Origin: Rostratula benghalensis
Lineage: Eukaryota; Chordata; Aves; Charadriiformes; Rostratulidae
Assembly (NCBI GenBank): GCA_013399305.1
Contig: VXAI01000020.1
Location: forward strand, 2,383,416-2,447,415
Length of the DNA stretch: 64,000 nt
Direction of reading: 5' to 3'
How positions within the stretch are numbered: the stretch's first letter is position 1; every line of letters starts with the position of its first letter. A model generated the notes under the pieces. That model saw nothing but the letters and a program-made list of their open reading frames with translations. It did no database searches and had not been told where the DNA came from. Position numbers and translations under genes: made by a program. Of the stretch, positions 1 through 13,086 are shown one piece after another.

Positions 1-3000
1 TTAGAGAAGTCTTCCCTGGTAAAACTTAACTGTCCTTGAGGATGTAGAGAGTACAGGTTTTTATGTGTTTATCATCTGTGAAGGCTTATCCCGAATACCC
101 TGTTCTGCTTTGGGTACTTTGTGACCAGACAGGAGAGGTTTCATTGCTCCTTTTTGAAGGATAATGTGTATTCAGCTAGGTAGATCTTCTGTTCCCCGGG
201 TCGTCCCCCTGTGCCCCACTCCCCTTGGTAACAGAGCCACCCACCTGCTGCTGTACAGATGATGGATTAGCTGGTGTGAATGAGTTGCCTTTATTTGTAC
301 TGGAGTATACTTTTCCCTTTCTTCAGTTGTGTTTGAGGGATTTTTCCTTATAGTATTTAGGGAAAGTCTTGTGAGATTTCCACAGCTTGAATTATTGGAG
401 CTCTGATAATGCTAACAAACAGCTATCGTGTGCTTTGTAACTGAAAGGGTTTGAAACGAACTTGCAGTATTCTTTTAAAAAAGTCTCAGCACCTCACAGC
501 TGAAGTACTTTTTTTCATCTTGCACGACTTGAAATTTAATTTTTAATATTAAAATGTCACTGATGTAGTAGTAAAAATAGATTTTTGCATATTGTCTGAA
601 ATGTAGAGTATGAGACATAAGTGAGAGAGAATTTCTGTGGGCAGGAAAAGAAATATTTTTCTCAGTAGAGGATTGAGTGAAGAACAGAGAGGTCAATTTT
701 AAAACCTTTCATTTTGTGTGATTACAGCCATGCTGCAAATGCCATTTCACTATAAGGGAGGACTTTAAAACATACCTTACTTCTTGATTTGTGCTGCAGG
801 TCAGATTAACTAAAATGGTTATTGTGTCCCCCTAGAGATTCCTGCTTGCTGCAAGACCAGACTTTAAACCCTATTTTTATTATTAAAAAAGCCAGCAGCA
901 ACAAAGGCTATTTTAGAAGTTCTGAGACGTTTTCATAGCAATTTGATCTTTATACACAGGTTTTTAGAACTCTTTGTACTGCAATTCTTAGCATATGTAA
1001 AAATCAAAAAGTGGGGAGAAGGAGCATGAACATTCATTTGCCACTTGCCTGGAGACTGTCCCCTCTCAATGCCCTTTTTGAGGAATGAATTTTGCACAGA
1101 ACATGTGTTGGACTCCTGTGTCGTGGTGGAACAGGAGCATCTTTCAGCAGATGAAGTAGGTCAGGTTGAGGGGAAAAACCTGGTAGTTTGTGGGTTTAAT
1201 GCGTGACACAAGTTCCCCCTACTCTTGAACTCCCATTACACACTTCTCTCTGTAAGGGAGAAAAATCATCTTTTTTCAAGATACAAAGCTGGGTATGACA
1301 GTTCCTGTTTGTATCCTGTTTTAGTCAGAGACACCAATATTAGTAAAACTGGCCCCTAGAAGGGAAACAGTACTAGATGCAGCTTCTATGTAATATTTTA
1401 ATAAAGTGTACAACTTTTACTGTCTTTCACTTACTGCAGTGATCTTTTTGCCCTAACTTGTGTGCTACAAAACTCTCTGTTAAAGAAAGATTTGACTCAA
1501 TATACTTGCCTCTTGCTCTTTCCTAATCTTGTTTAGGAAAATCTGGCAGTAGTTACTCAGCCAGTGTCCTCGGGTATCCCTTGATGTTATCTGCCTGTCT
1601 TCTCCTTATCCTGTGCTTTTAACTGCTCACACAATGTTTGGACATTTAATATCACACTTTTTAATGGAACGAAACTTGATGAAAAGATGATTTTGCTGGC
1701 TTCAGCAGAGTAATTTGGATGCCTGCCCGTATCGCTTAATGGGGATCTGTTGAGTTTATTATGGAGATGGAGTGTTTAAATTCATTTGTCTTAATTATGG
1801 TTCTCAGAAAAATCCCTGAGATGTCTCGAATGCAACAAGACTATGATTTCTTGTTTTCTTTTGCTCCAAAACTCTGGTGAGATTCTGCCGGATTTGAAAA
1901 ATCCTTTGGCTGGTTACAAAGTGGAAAGTAGGTGATGGTAATAGCATGTGTTTCTGGCATTGTCTTGGGAACTGTGTGGCCAAAGATGCTTCAGTCCTGC
2001 TTCTAGAATGTGTGTCTTACCCATGCCATCTACCAAGTGTCATTCTGTCCTCTGTTATCAGTGGGGTTTTTGCCAGCACTGCTCCCCAGCAGCAGCACTT
2101 GCTCCTGCATGGTGTCTGTGTTAACAGTCTCAACCCACCAAATCCCCTCCACCCCATGCTGATGCCAATCCAAAGTCCCCTTGGTATTTAATTCGTAGCT
2201 CTGCCTTTTGTCCTTGGTCTTTACTGTGGCTGCCCAACATCGGCTGTAAAGTGGGGGTGTGTGTGCCTGTGTCTTATTTCAATGCTGCTTCAAACCAGTG
2301 AGCACGTGTTCAGCAGCCACCCTGTTTGAGATATCTAAATGCAGGGAAGTTGGTTTGTATCTATTTTGTAGGGTTGAGGGAGAGGGGGGGATATGTTTTC
2401 TGAAGACTTCCAGTGATAGAAGCACAAGGTTAGGCTAATAAAGCCCTTTTGTTTTCATTTGTGTTTTAAGTTTAGTGATTTTAAAAGTCTTTAAGTGCAG
2501 AATGTTTCCTGACAGCCAGTGATAGGACAAGGGGCAATGGGTGCAAGCTGGAACATAGGAGGTTCTGCTTAAATATGAGGAAAAGCTTCTTCACAGTGAG
2601 TATGACTGAACAGTCTGCCCAGAGAGGTTGTGGAGTCTCCTTCTCTGGAGACATTCAAAACCCGCCTGGACGTGCTGCTGTGTGACCTGATCTAGGAGTT
2701 CCTGCTCCAGCAGGGGGATTGGACTAAAGGATCTTTCAAGGTCCCTTCCAATTCCTGATACTCTGTGATTCTCCTTCGTGTTTCTTTGCCCCTGGAGCCT
2801 TTTGGAATTTAATCTGCCCCCAGACAATACGCCATGGCAATGGCATTGCTAATGCCTCTTCTCGTGGCAAGAAGACTGTGGTGGATGTGCAGCCACCATG
2901 ACAACTGAACTACACTGCTAGCAGAAAGGTGTACTTCTATAGGGATGCTCCCTGTGAGTGAGGGTGGCTCAAGGTGTTGGAGGACTGAGCAGCTGTGGCT

Positions 3001-5304
3001 GGAAGTCAGCGTGTGCCTCTGCCAAAGGATCTCAGCCTTTTATTGCTCCTGATTAAGTCAGAGGGTGATGAAGGTGTCACATAAATATGGTTTCCAAGTG
3101 TCCATGTTTCACAGAGTTTGTGAAGTTTCAAGTTACTTTTTCAGAGTTAGTCTTATTGCCCTCCATTCCTGATATGTTGCAAGGTGTTCCTGAATACATA
3201 TTTATGACTTATATTAAAAGGGAGTTCATCTTAAACATTTTATGCAAAAAGGCCAGCTGGAGTAATGTCATAGAATTGCAGGACTGTAGTTTTCAAGTTT
3301 AAAAGACATAAAACCATGCAGTCTCTAAAAAAGTCTTAAAACCAATGCTACATACTTTGAAAAAGGTCAATAGAAAAACCCCATTCAGAACCAAAATAAT
3401 TCTGATAAATATGGTTTTGTATGTTTATGCTGCCCACAGAAGCAAAAATAGACTGTGTGGTGAGTGGTGGTATCTAGTGTTGAAGTACTACTACATTTCT
3501 GTAAGGAAAAGCCTACTCAGTGTGATCAAAGCTGACTTGCAAATGGTGTTGTTTTCATAACTGAATCATTTGTCTCGTCTTCCAAAAAAAACCCCCAACA
3601 AAACAAACAAAAGCCTATCTACTCTTAACATAGGTATGTCAAAGTCTTGCGTTCCCAGATTTATGCTGAAAAATCTTGAGCGTGTGTGTACTTAGAATCT
3701 TACAGGGCAGGATGTCCTTTTAGGAATCTAGCACTGAAATACTGTTTTTCTTTAAATAGCCTAGCTGGCTGCAAAACTTGATGTGAAACTGCCAGCATCA
3801 CTGAAGTAAGAGCAAGTCTGCCAATCTGCAGTAATATTACAGACTTGCACAAAACCCCCCAACAAACCGAACCCTAAAAGCCAGTCCTCAGAGCCCCCTG
3901 AACTCTCAGCAACAAAGAAAACAAGTGCCAACCCAACCACATGGTATGTGGCTTTTTTAAATTGTGGATTCTGACTTTTGTGGGAGCAAGATGAGGAGTA
4001 ATGCTGTGTAGGTCCTACAAGCTCATTTTACAGCCAGCTGAATTTCTCTTCTCCCAAGTAGGATCTCTGAGAGCTGAAAAGCAACCAGAACCATAGTGCA
4101 TTCGCAAGCTTAGTAAGCAAAATATCTGTACTGACTGAGGAATTGTAATTTTTTTTTTTTTTTTAATGATTTGCGGGCTTAAGGGAAGGGAGGAGAGGTT
4201 GGATGCCTTGCTACAGTGATATGGCTGTACTTTCTTTAATGACATGGGCATGCACAAGTGTAGATAATTTCCATCCAAACAGATTTTCTAAGTCCTGGGA
4301 GTGGGGAAGAGCTTTCTAGGTGCATGTCAGATCATTTAAGGTTTAATGTCAAACCTAGAGGTTTGTGTTTAAGGACAAACTCAAACTGAGTAAATAAATA
4401 AAATCTTCCTTCTCTACAGAGAGAAAGTGCACTCCCCCAACCCATGTTCCAAGTTGGACAGTTGGTGGGTTTGAATGCAGTGTGGTTGCATTAGCAAGGT
4501 GCCCAGTCCAATATAGTATTAGCAGACTTGACTAGATTGAGCTCCAGAGCAGCTAGCATCTGTAGTTATTGAATAGAATGAAGTAGTATGTACCTCAAAA
4601 TGCAGAGAGAATTTTTTTCTTAAAATCTTTTTTGACCGTGGAGTTCTCTCCCACCCCAAGTTTAACTAACCCAAGTAGAGGTTGTTTCTAAGGATTTCTT
4701 TGTGTTTAACAGTTTTTGGTGGTAAGTGAAAATAAATATAGGCAGCATATCTCCAGCTTGCTTCAGATGTGCCTGAAGATTCAAGTATGTACTGAGAAAA
4801 GAGAGTATCAGTGAACTGAGAGCATCCTGTTCAGCTGGATAGTAAGATGAATGGCAATACTGAGTGCTTGGATAAATACAATGTGAACAAACTGAGTATC
4901 TTGCTTGTGCAGTCATAAATTGAGATTTTGAATGAAGAACTGAACTAGCTAACTTCAACTTTTAGTACTAATCCAGCCTCATAACCCAGTTCTGATCAGT
5001 ATTTTCTGTTACTTGGAAATGGCAAAGTTTGCGCTGAGGAACCAGCAGCATGGGTCCTGTGGTGATGTCTCCATAAAAAATGTTACTCAAGCAGTGCTAT
5101 CCATAGGGCTGTTGGTGTTTCAAGGCTCTAGGCATGAATGAGTATTGGAATGTGTCAAAAATGCCCAGAAAGATGGGAAAAGATGCTTCGAAATACATTG
5201 TTTCAGTAGGGACAGCATAGCTGATGGAAGCTACCATAACGAGAACCAAGCCCTTTAGCATGCTGTATATCACAATTAATGTAGGTGTTTTCTTTTTAAA
5301 TTAG
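1..5304 (+). other. TAF4B: TAF4B intron (3' part), non-coding
   Basis: This stretch precedes the first recognisable TAF4B exon and ends in a usable acceptor: a T-rich tract followed by TTAG at 5301-5304. I looked for the preceding TAF4B exon, which should encode a charged Q/E/K-rich segment ahead of the MQQLELAQ motif, and did not find it, so the intron starts left of the window. Apart from one CR1 fragment (about 2505-2772) and short homopolymers such as the T run near 4150-4165, I see no feature. The open frames here are short and match no family I know. Confidence 0.75.
2505..2772 (+). mobile_element. CR1 LINE 3' fragment (5'-truncated)
   Basis: About 265 bp match the 3' end of avian CR1 retrotransposons. 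The stretch reads through the remnant of the ORF2 C-terminus (a segment like 'GGTTGTGGAGTCTCC' followed by 'GATCTAGG'), then the short 3' UTR ('AAGGTCCCTTCCAATTCC'), and ends in the CR1-type tail CTCTGTGATTCT. CR1 copies are typically 5'-truncated and lack poly(A), as seen here. The fragment is the same subfamily as the copy at 16486-16746 and begins at nearly the same point of the element. It cannot make protein. Confidence 0.9.
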
Positions 5305-5424
5305 ATGCAACAATTGGAGTTAGCACAAATGCAACAAAGAGAAGCCAACCTCACAGCTTTGGCAGCCATTGGACCAAGGAAGAAAAGACCACTGGATTCA
5401 TCAAGCACTGGATCTGGGCTGGAG
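5305..5424 (+). CDS. TAF4B: TAF4B penultimate coding exon
   Basis: This is a 120-bp exon of exactly 40 codons in phase 0. It encodes a peptide starting MQQLELAQMQQREANL, continuing TALAAIGPRKKRPL and ending in a Ser/Gly-rich linker (DSSSTGSGLE). The EANLTALAAIGPRKKR block is diagnostic of the TAF4/TAF4B C-terminal domain. The leading MQQLELAQMQQ and the following RPL fit TAF4B better than TAF4, which has a KRK-type continuation. The acceptor is TTAG at 5301-5304 and the donor is GAG|GTACGG at 5425. The basic GPRKKR stretch is a plausible nuclear-localisation segment (inference). TAF4B is a TFIID subunit that pairs with TAF12 by a histone fold and has gonad-enriched roles in vertebrates (established). 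The exon joins the one at 16904 in frame. The ATG at 5305 is internal to the protein and not a start. Confidence 0.93.
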
Positions 5425-8400
5425 GTACGGAGATGACTTGCATGTTGTTATCTTTGTACCAAATTATTTTTCTTTCCCTGTAGGAAGAAGTGAAAATTCT
5501 CTTACACAAAATGACTGGTTACATACTCTAAGAAAACTGCTCCAAGTGTTAGATATTTGAAAGGATTGCTTCTGCTAAATTTGATGGGGATATTTATTGT
5601 GTGTTATAAGAACAACTGTGTGTACAGGACTGAATGAAATGATGTCTCGGAGAAGCTTCTGTCTGCAGTGGAGGGTAATGAAGCTGTGGTCGTCTTACAC
5701 AGCATGCTGCCAGTTGTCATGGCTGCTCAGCTGAAGTCACGACGGCTGTTTTTGATGGCTTTTGAAGCAGCCCTTGCTTTGATACTGGGCTGTGGACTTT
5801 TTTCTGTGCACAATACACAGGAACTCTTTTCAAATACACTGTGAGTTTGCCTTGGCTAGATCCCCACCTAGAAAGCAATAAATAAGATCACTTTTTCTGG
5901 CTCATGCTGCATTTTAAAAGTGCCTTGAAGGTGCTTTTAACCAATCTTGATCTGAACAGATCTCTTAATATTGTGCTGGAGTTTAACTGTATCTGGTACC
6001 TGGGAAGTTTATGGGGCTGCAGAAGTTCTTATGAAACTGATGGCTTGCTTTTGTTAGCCATCATCTTGGCTGGAGATGGGAGGAATATGTTGCAGGCCAT
6101 CATTCAAGTGTTGTTGCCTCTTTTGTTCCTCTTTCTCATGAAGCCTCAACTTTGCTCAAGTAAGCAAGTGGTTGGCTTGTGACCCAAGCACAGTGAACAG
6201 AGGCCTAGAAAATAACTCTTGGGTGGAAGCAGAAGTGGTGGCAAAATTCTCATTTCTGATAAACCTTAAGTCTTTCTCATGCTGATGGCCTAGGAATCTT
6301 AAATAGATGCTAGGATTGAAAATACTCTGGCATTTTTGCGTGCTGGAGCCTGGAAGGACCTTGTATAAAGCTCAGTTATTTGCAGTGTAACTGAGACAGT
6401 GGTGGCATCTGTCCTGTAGGTTTTCTCTCAGCCTGGACTGTGACGAGAGACCTTTCTGAGGAGGCGAGGTAGACTTGTGTCTCTGATATATATAGTTGGG
6501 GGGTTTTTTCCTGGTGTGGAGACGCAATTAACCTCCTTGAACGCTCCCTGTTTACCAAAAGTGAAGGAATCTGTATCTAAACAAACTGTAGAAAGCAGCG
6601 TTCCCAGCTTTTGAGCAGCTATTCTTCGCTTCTTTGAAGTTTTTTAATACACTTTCACATGAAGCTGAAGGTATAGTTTGGGGTGGTTTTTTTTATAATA
6701 CCACTGGAAAAACTTGAAAAAATGAGTTTAGCACAAGAACAGTTTTCCCCATCCTTTTCTCGTCTTCCCCCAAGCTTCCCTGAGTAACTATTCCTGTTCT
6801 TCATAGTGGTTTTCTGTAATTATTGCCAGATTTGTTTCTGAATATTTAACAAGTCTGCCTCTTAGGTACTTTTCAGTTATTTCTCATTGTCTGCGGTGTG
6901 TCTGCTTTATTAAACACTTCGTGAAATTGTGCCAAAGTGAGACAGATAACAAAGTTGCTATTGAAAGCTGGTGATCCATTATTTAATGGTCGGTTTAAAA
7001 GAACGTGGACACAACGTGCCTAAAACAAACCTTGAGAGCCTGTCACTCTCACAAATTTACCCACTGTATTTTAAGATGCGTTTCATATAGGTTGCCGTAC
7101 TAGGCTGAGTTGCAAGGGCAGTAGGTGAAAGTAATTCTGTCAGTGAAACTACTTCTGTTTCTCACATGCAATCTTGCATTCCAGTGCTTCATACTTAAGC
7201 TCCGTGCTACCAGAAAGCAATTCTCTGTTGGGCTTTTTTCATGAAATTATGCAGGATAGCAAACTTGAGAAGGATGTTTAGACTTAGACGTTTAAGTGTC
7301 CCAATATATCTGAGCAGGATTTATAAAAGGCTTAAGACTTCTCATGTAGAATAAAGAATGGTTTTGACAAACACTCTGTAGTTCAAGAAGCAGAACATTT
7401 GTAATACATTCATGATAACATGGCAAAACATCCTGAGCAGTAAACAACATTCCATTCTTCAGAGATGAAAGGAGGCCTTTGAAACTGAAAGCAAGTACAA
7501 TATGGCCTTAGGCTGATACACATTTGGGCATCTTTAAAATCATCTTTTTGGGCAACCAGTCTGAGAATAATTTAAACAGGCAGGATGTGTTTTCTCATTT
7601 CAAATTGCAAATACAGACAGCTTTACTCTCAAGTAATCTTAAATGCCAGAACTTCCTGACTATGCAATGTCAAGGAGTAAATCTGTGCATAATACTCCTG
7701 TGACCACTTTTTCTGTTTTTTTGAAGTCTAATATCTTGGTAGATGGGTATGATGGAATAAGTTGTCCCTGAATACGAGTGATGCTTTGACGATATTGAAT
7801 TAAATCAGTGATGCTAACTGCATTTTGTTTTTTTAACTGAGATTTTCACTTTCCTTGGGTAATGTTCTTTGTACAGCGTTTGTGTCTCGTGTGTCCATAT
7901 TAGAGCAAAGTTGAGTCCATTCAGCTTCTTTTTATCATTGCCTATTGCAATAATTAAAGGAGAGGAATTGTTTCAAGCTATTATTGATGTAAACTGAAGC
8001 CCTAAGGTATTTGGGGAGACAGGGAAGAAATGATCAGTTACAATATGTATTATAAAAGGGAAGCTCTGTAAGCAATTTTTTTACATACTTGCTTTTCTTT
8101 ATTCAGTACCAAAATATAATGGGTACTGGAAGAGTAGTTCACAGCAGACTGGGTTGATGCGTGTCTGCTACCTTGGGTTGCAACAACAGAACAGCATTTT
8201 CTTAGCATACCATGTTTCCTTTCTCCACAGATGAGTATCTGTGTTTAATTGGGATGGTTCTTCAGCCTTAGGTATCTGTTTCCTCTGTACTCTGCCACTT
8301 GGTTTTGTACCTCTTCTGGAAAGTCTTTTTCCTGGTGTAGTTGAATGTCTGGTTCCTGTACATTCTTCTTATCTTTTTCTCTGAAATTATGCCTTCTTTA

Positions 8401-11400
8401 CTTGGTCGTTTAAGGACACCTGTTATTGATTATTTTAATCTGGAAACTAGAACATGTGGTGATGTGAGCATGTTCTTTTCAGCTGGAAGCCTGCTTACCA
8501 GCGGCCACATCACTTTATAGTGCGGCAGGTGGCAAATAAAGAAAGAGGTTCTTGCCTGGAGAAGTGTCTGTCAACTAATTTGGACCTAAAAGCAATATAA
8601 AAAGGGTAAACTATATCTTGCCATAATTATTGCTAATGTATTGCTAAACTTGAAATAGCAGGAGGTGCAAACCATGAAGATTATGGAACGAAAAACTAAG
8701 GCTAATGCTCTAGGCTAACTTAAAAAAGAAAAAAGGCGTCAATATAATGGGAATTATTTTCCCCTTCTGGTTGAAAACACTTGTGTGTGTAGTTTTGCAT
8801 GTTCTCTTCGCTCCAACTTAGTATTTGAATGGCATTGTTCAGAACGAGTAATTTGAGAAGGCCCTGGTAAGAAAATCCCTCTATTGTGAAAATGTGTTAA
8901 TTGGTGCTACTTGTATTCCAGAGGTGGTAATATCTTCTCTCTCATTCTGGTCCCTCTGGACACTTTTGGATACAATGAGGGGGAGAGACGTTTGGATTTT
9001 ATTCATGTCTGTTTTCGGGTTTGTGTATTTGTTACCCACCTCCTTTCCATTTTGGGTGGAGCATGTGCTGAACAGTGATGAATTAAAGGGTGGGAAGAAT
9101 TGAAAAATAATTCATCTTGAGAAGGGACAACACTTCTAAATCAAATCAGAAAAAAATAAACTTGAAGCCACAGACTTATTCTCCTGATTCTGTGTTCTGT
9201 TTCATAGTTTTATTGGTTGGTAACATGCCCCATAATGTTTTAAATACTGAGAAGTAATCAAGGATTATTTTGGATTTAGTTTTACTGCTTTTCTGATGAC
9301 AAAGCTATTTTGTAAACAGCTTTGTCTTGTTCTCACTATAACTGGAGTCTCAGAAGTTTGAAAACCCTTGCAGATATTTAAAGCTTTCTACAGTGAAGAA
9401 AGAGGCTGCACTTGTGAGTCCTTAAGCTTTCTTTCCTTCTATCCAAAAGTGTCCTGAGTCCCAGCTCATCTTTGGTCTTGAATTGAGGGCAGTATATTTG
9501 TGTGGTATCACACAGAAGGAAGGAAAAAAGTATAGATACATTTTTGATAATGGAGTTGGGAGACTGGCTGTTACTCTTATGATCAGGTTCTGAAGACTGC
9601 AATTGGACCCTTCTGCTTTATACAGGAAAACGTACATGGATATGGTTGCTCTGTTAGTACATGTGAGCCTTGCCTTGCCAGCCATGGTCTAGGTCTGCTG
9701 TGGAAACCGAGGCTACTGACGGTGCTGGTGATATCCTGGGGTCAGTGCAGAGCCATTTAAGTGTTTTCTTTCTGTTAAACTCTTAGCTCTGGCCAACATG
9801 CGTAAAATAACCCAATACTTCCAAGGTGATGCACATTTTCTGATATAGCAGTCCACAAATAACTTGTGTTCTCCTTCTGAGAAGACATTTGGCAAGAAGA
9901 AATGGGAGAAATGTCTTGTTTACCACACTGGTCGTTGTTCCATTTTTAGTATTGATTGTGGGTGCACAAAACAAGTGTGTTGTCTTCTCTTTTAGGGCAT
10001 GGTCTCTGCCATACCTGATCATTGTTAGCAGAACTTAAACTTAACCTTCTTGCTTTACAGCTAAGATTGCCAGTATGCATGTTGATCAAACGTACTCTGT
10101 ATGTGAGGCATGTTTAAGCTTTGGAAATGCTCTTTAGGCTGACCTGGGAAGAACTAAGGTTTTAAGCATCAAGTCCACATCTGCAGAATGAAAGAAAACC
10201 CCAACTCTTCCAAATGCTTGGGGAGGAGAGATGTTTTGGGTTTTCCACCATGTGGCAATCAAATCACTCTTTTTGGTGTTGTGGGAGGAATGTGTGTTAC
10301 TTAAGGGGTATCTGGCTTTGCACTCTAATGGGCAGTAGCTGTAGAAGTTACTGCCCCCTTTCTGGCCATAAAATCTGCTGATGAGAGGACACGCTAGCAT
10401 AATTCATCAACTCCAATATTGGTATTAAGGACGTGACTGTGTCTAAATGTGAATTAATAGCAGAAGCTGGCTCTGTACTGAATGGATGATAGGCTTGCTG
10501 TTCCCCGTACATCCATGGGGCACAGAGGGGCTGCTGGCATTGGTACACGATAGTCTGCTAAAGTATTTTCTTAAAAGCTGCAGAAAATGAATTTAAAAGC
10601 ATTCACTTTAAATTGGACCTATATTGCTTGCCATGTAAGTAGGTGTTCAGAGTCAGGCTACAAAATCTGCCTCTACACTTGTGGGGTGTCCCTCTCTTTC
10701 TCAGCATGTCTCTGTCTTTACTCCGCCTTCTTCCAGCCCATTTTCAGATTCAGGTCTGAAGTGATACAGGTTTTTTTTTTTCTTTTTTTCTACTTTGCAT
10801 ATAGTTAACATATGCAAACTCTTGATTCCAGTTTCTGGTTCTTATTCAGGCTGTCGGGACAATAAAAGAGTCTACAACGTGGCCATACCTTCGGGGAAGA
10901 GGGGAGCCAAAAGTGTTACTGCAATTATAAAATATGACTTCAGCATCTTACTTATCTGCTGCACGACCTAAGCACAGCCCTGTCACCTACAGAGTCTCAG
11001 TTGCAGCACTACATTTCCTGGCTGCTGTCAGTCGAGGCCATACACTTGATGTGAATTTTTTCCCATGTAAATAGGCAAAAATATTCTCGACTGCCATTCA
11101 CACACTTCAGAAATGCAGTTCATTGGCCCATATCGTGCCTTCTCTGTGCTAGAGACGAACTTAATTCTTCCTATGTGTGAAAGATATCTGCAATTTAAAT
11201 GACTAATTGCGTTGTAGCTTTAGGCTGAACGTATTGGTAATGCGCAAATGTTGATGACATGTGAAGGGTCAAGAGATTTATAATTTAGTTGACAATACAT
11301 TGCTTAAAATGATGTGGCAAAGAGCCAGAAAATTTCAGCTTAATAATTGTCTATTAACTAACATGACATATTTGTATAGTATTCATTACCTCCAGGTACA

Positions 11401-12739
11401 GATTAAGCATCTGATGTAGCCATACGAAGTGACATGCGTACATGAATCTTGGGCATAATAGTGAATAAACTGACATTACATTTGCAGTAATTTGTTTCAA
11501 TATGTAAAACATGTTGTTGCCTACATTTGAAAGGACTTGTAGGAGTGTTGCAATGAAATCTGAGGAAAAATGCATAGTTGAATAGCATTCTCTGTTATAT
11601 AGATCTGACAGCTTCATGAGGCTTCTTTGTAGACTACTGCAGATAACATCATAAATATACATGTTTGTTTTCAGCTGCAAGAGAAGCAGCCTGGGAACAG
11701 AATTCTAACCCCTTCAGACATTGGCTCATTCTACCCTAGTGGTCTTAAAATAGTTTAAAAAAACACCAAAAAAACCCCGCGCTCAACGCCACCAACTTTA
11801 TTTTTTAAAAATACCATATTTACAAAGTATTGGGTGATGTAGTATTTTAGTATTGTGAATGTGGGAGTGCTTCTAGCAGACCGAGGCTTGTTAGAATAGG
11901 CAGCATCACTAGGCTGGCTTGTCACTAATACAATATCAACCTTTTTCACTTGGTTTTCTCTGGCCTGAATGATGCATTTATTTGTACAAGCCAAACTTTC
12001 ACAATACTGACAAGGGTCCCTTCTTTCCTCCTTGCTGCTGGGAGAGATCCAAGAAAGTGTTTGACCACTCCACAGTGCCTTAATGACTTTTTAACCCTTT
12101 TTTTCCTCCTCTGAAACAGGAATGTGTTCTGTGTTTTACCGGTGGGGAATCTATTATACAGGGTACACGAGATATCACAGACACCGGTGTGACCACAGGT
12201 GACAGAGCTGGGGGTTGAACCTGGATGCTTTTGCTCCGATTCGCTAGATGCCTTTACCACCTTCCAGCAAGGTTGTTTCTGCACCCAGCTGTAATTATCC
12301 GGTGTTTGGAGTTGTCGTGGAAAACTGTCTCGTGCCTTTGTTTCCTTCTGCTGGTGGTATTTTTGCGATGCGCAGCAGAAGTGCTGTAACAGTTTGCTCT
12401 CTTGGGACCTTGGCTCTGAAACGGGGGTGTGTTTATGCCACACCAAACATGAGAATGAGAACTGTTGGCTTGACTTTTTAACACTTGACTGAATGCTTTG
12501 CTCCTTCAAAGTTGCCCCTTCTTAAGAGTTTCAAATTTGGAATGTGATGGGTGCGAAGCTGTTGAATTTGAGAAGGGAGAACGTACTCTGCCAGGAGCAG
12601 CTCACTGAGCCTGACCTGGACTTGGTGGGAAGGAAAGTGCCTGGTGACCTCTCTGAGCTTTGTCTCAGGGCTTGTATAGGTGAGCTCTGAGCAGCTTTGA
12701 TATCCATGTCAGTACCTGTGATCTAGACTCGTGAATCAT

Positions 12740-13086
12740 ATCAGCCTTCCAGTACCTGAAGGGAGCCTACAGGAGAGCTGGAGAAGGGACTCTTTGTCAG
12801 GAAGTGTAGTGACAGGACAAGGGATAACAGCTTTAAATTAGAAGAGAGAAGATTTAGATTAGATACTAGAAATAAATTCTTTACTGCTTTACTGTGAGGG
12901 TGGTGAGGCACTGGAATGGGTTGCCCAGAGAAGCTGTGGATGCCTCATCCCTAGGAATGTTCAAGGCCAGGCTGGATGGGGCTTTGAGCAACCTGCTGTA
13001 GTGGGAGGTGTCCCTGCCCATGGCAGGGGGGTTGGAACTCCATGATCTTTAAGGTCCCTTCCAACTGTAACCATTATATGATTGTG
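12740..13086 (+). mobile_element. CR1 LINE 3' fragment
   Basis: About 345 bp of CR1 in the sense direction. It starts in the ORF2 C-terminal coding region ('TTCCAGTACCTGAAGGGAGC'), passes through the 'GACAGGACAAGGG' block, 'GAATGGGTTGCCCAGAGAAG' and 'CTGGATGGGGCTTTGAG', and ends with 'AAGGTCCCTTCCAACTGTAA' and a decayed tail (TTATATGATTGTG). It reaches further 5' than the other two TAF4B copies and differs from them in sequence, so it is a separate subfamily and an independent insertion. The reading frame is broken. Confidence 0.9.

Noticed and set aside
2820..2910. Possible processed-pseudogene fragment (frame reading GNGIANASSRGKKTVV)
   Set aside because: Too short, matches no protein I can name, and has no flanking poly(A) or target duplication.
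11946..12509. 187-codon minus-strand open frame in the TAF4B intron
   Set aside because: It has no recognisable domain, no splice context and ordinary intronic composition, so it is a chance frame.
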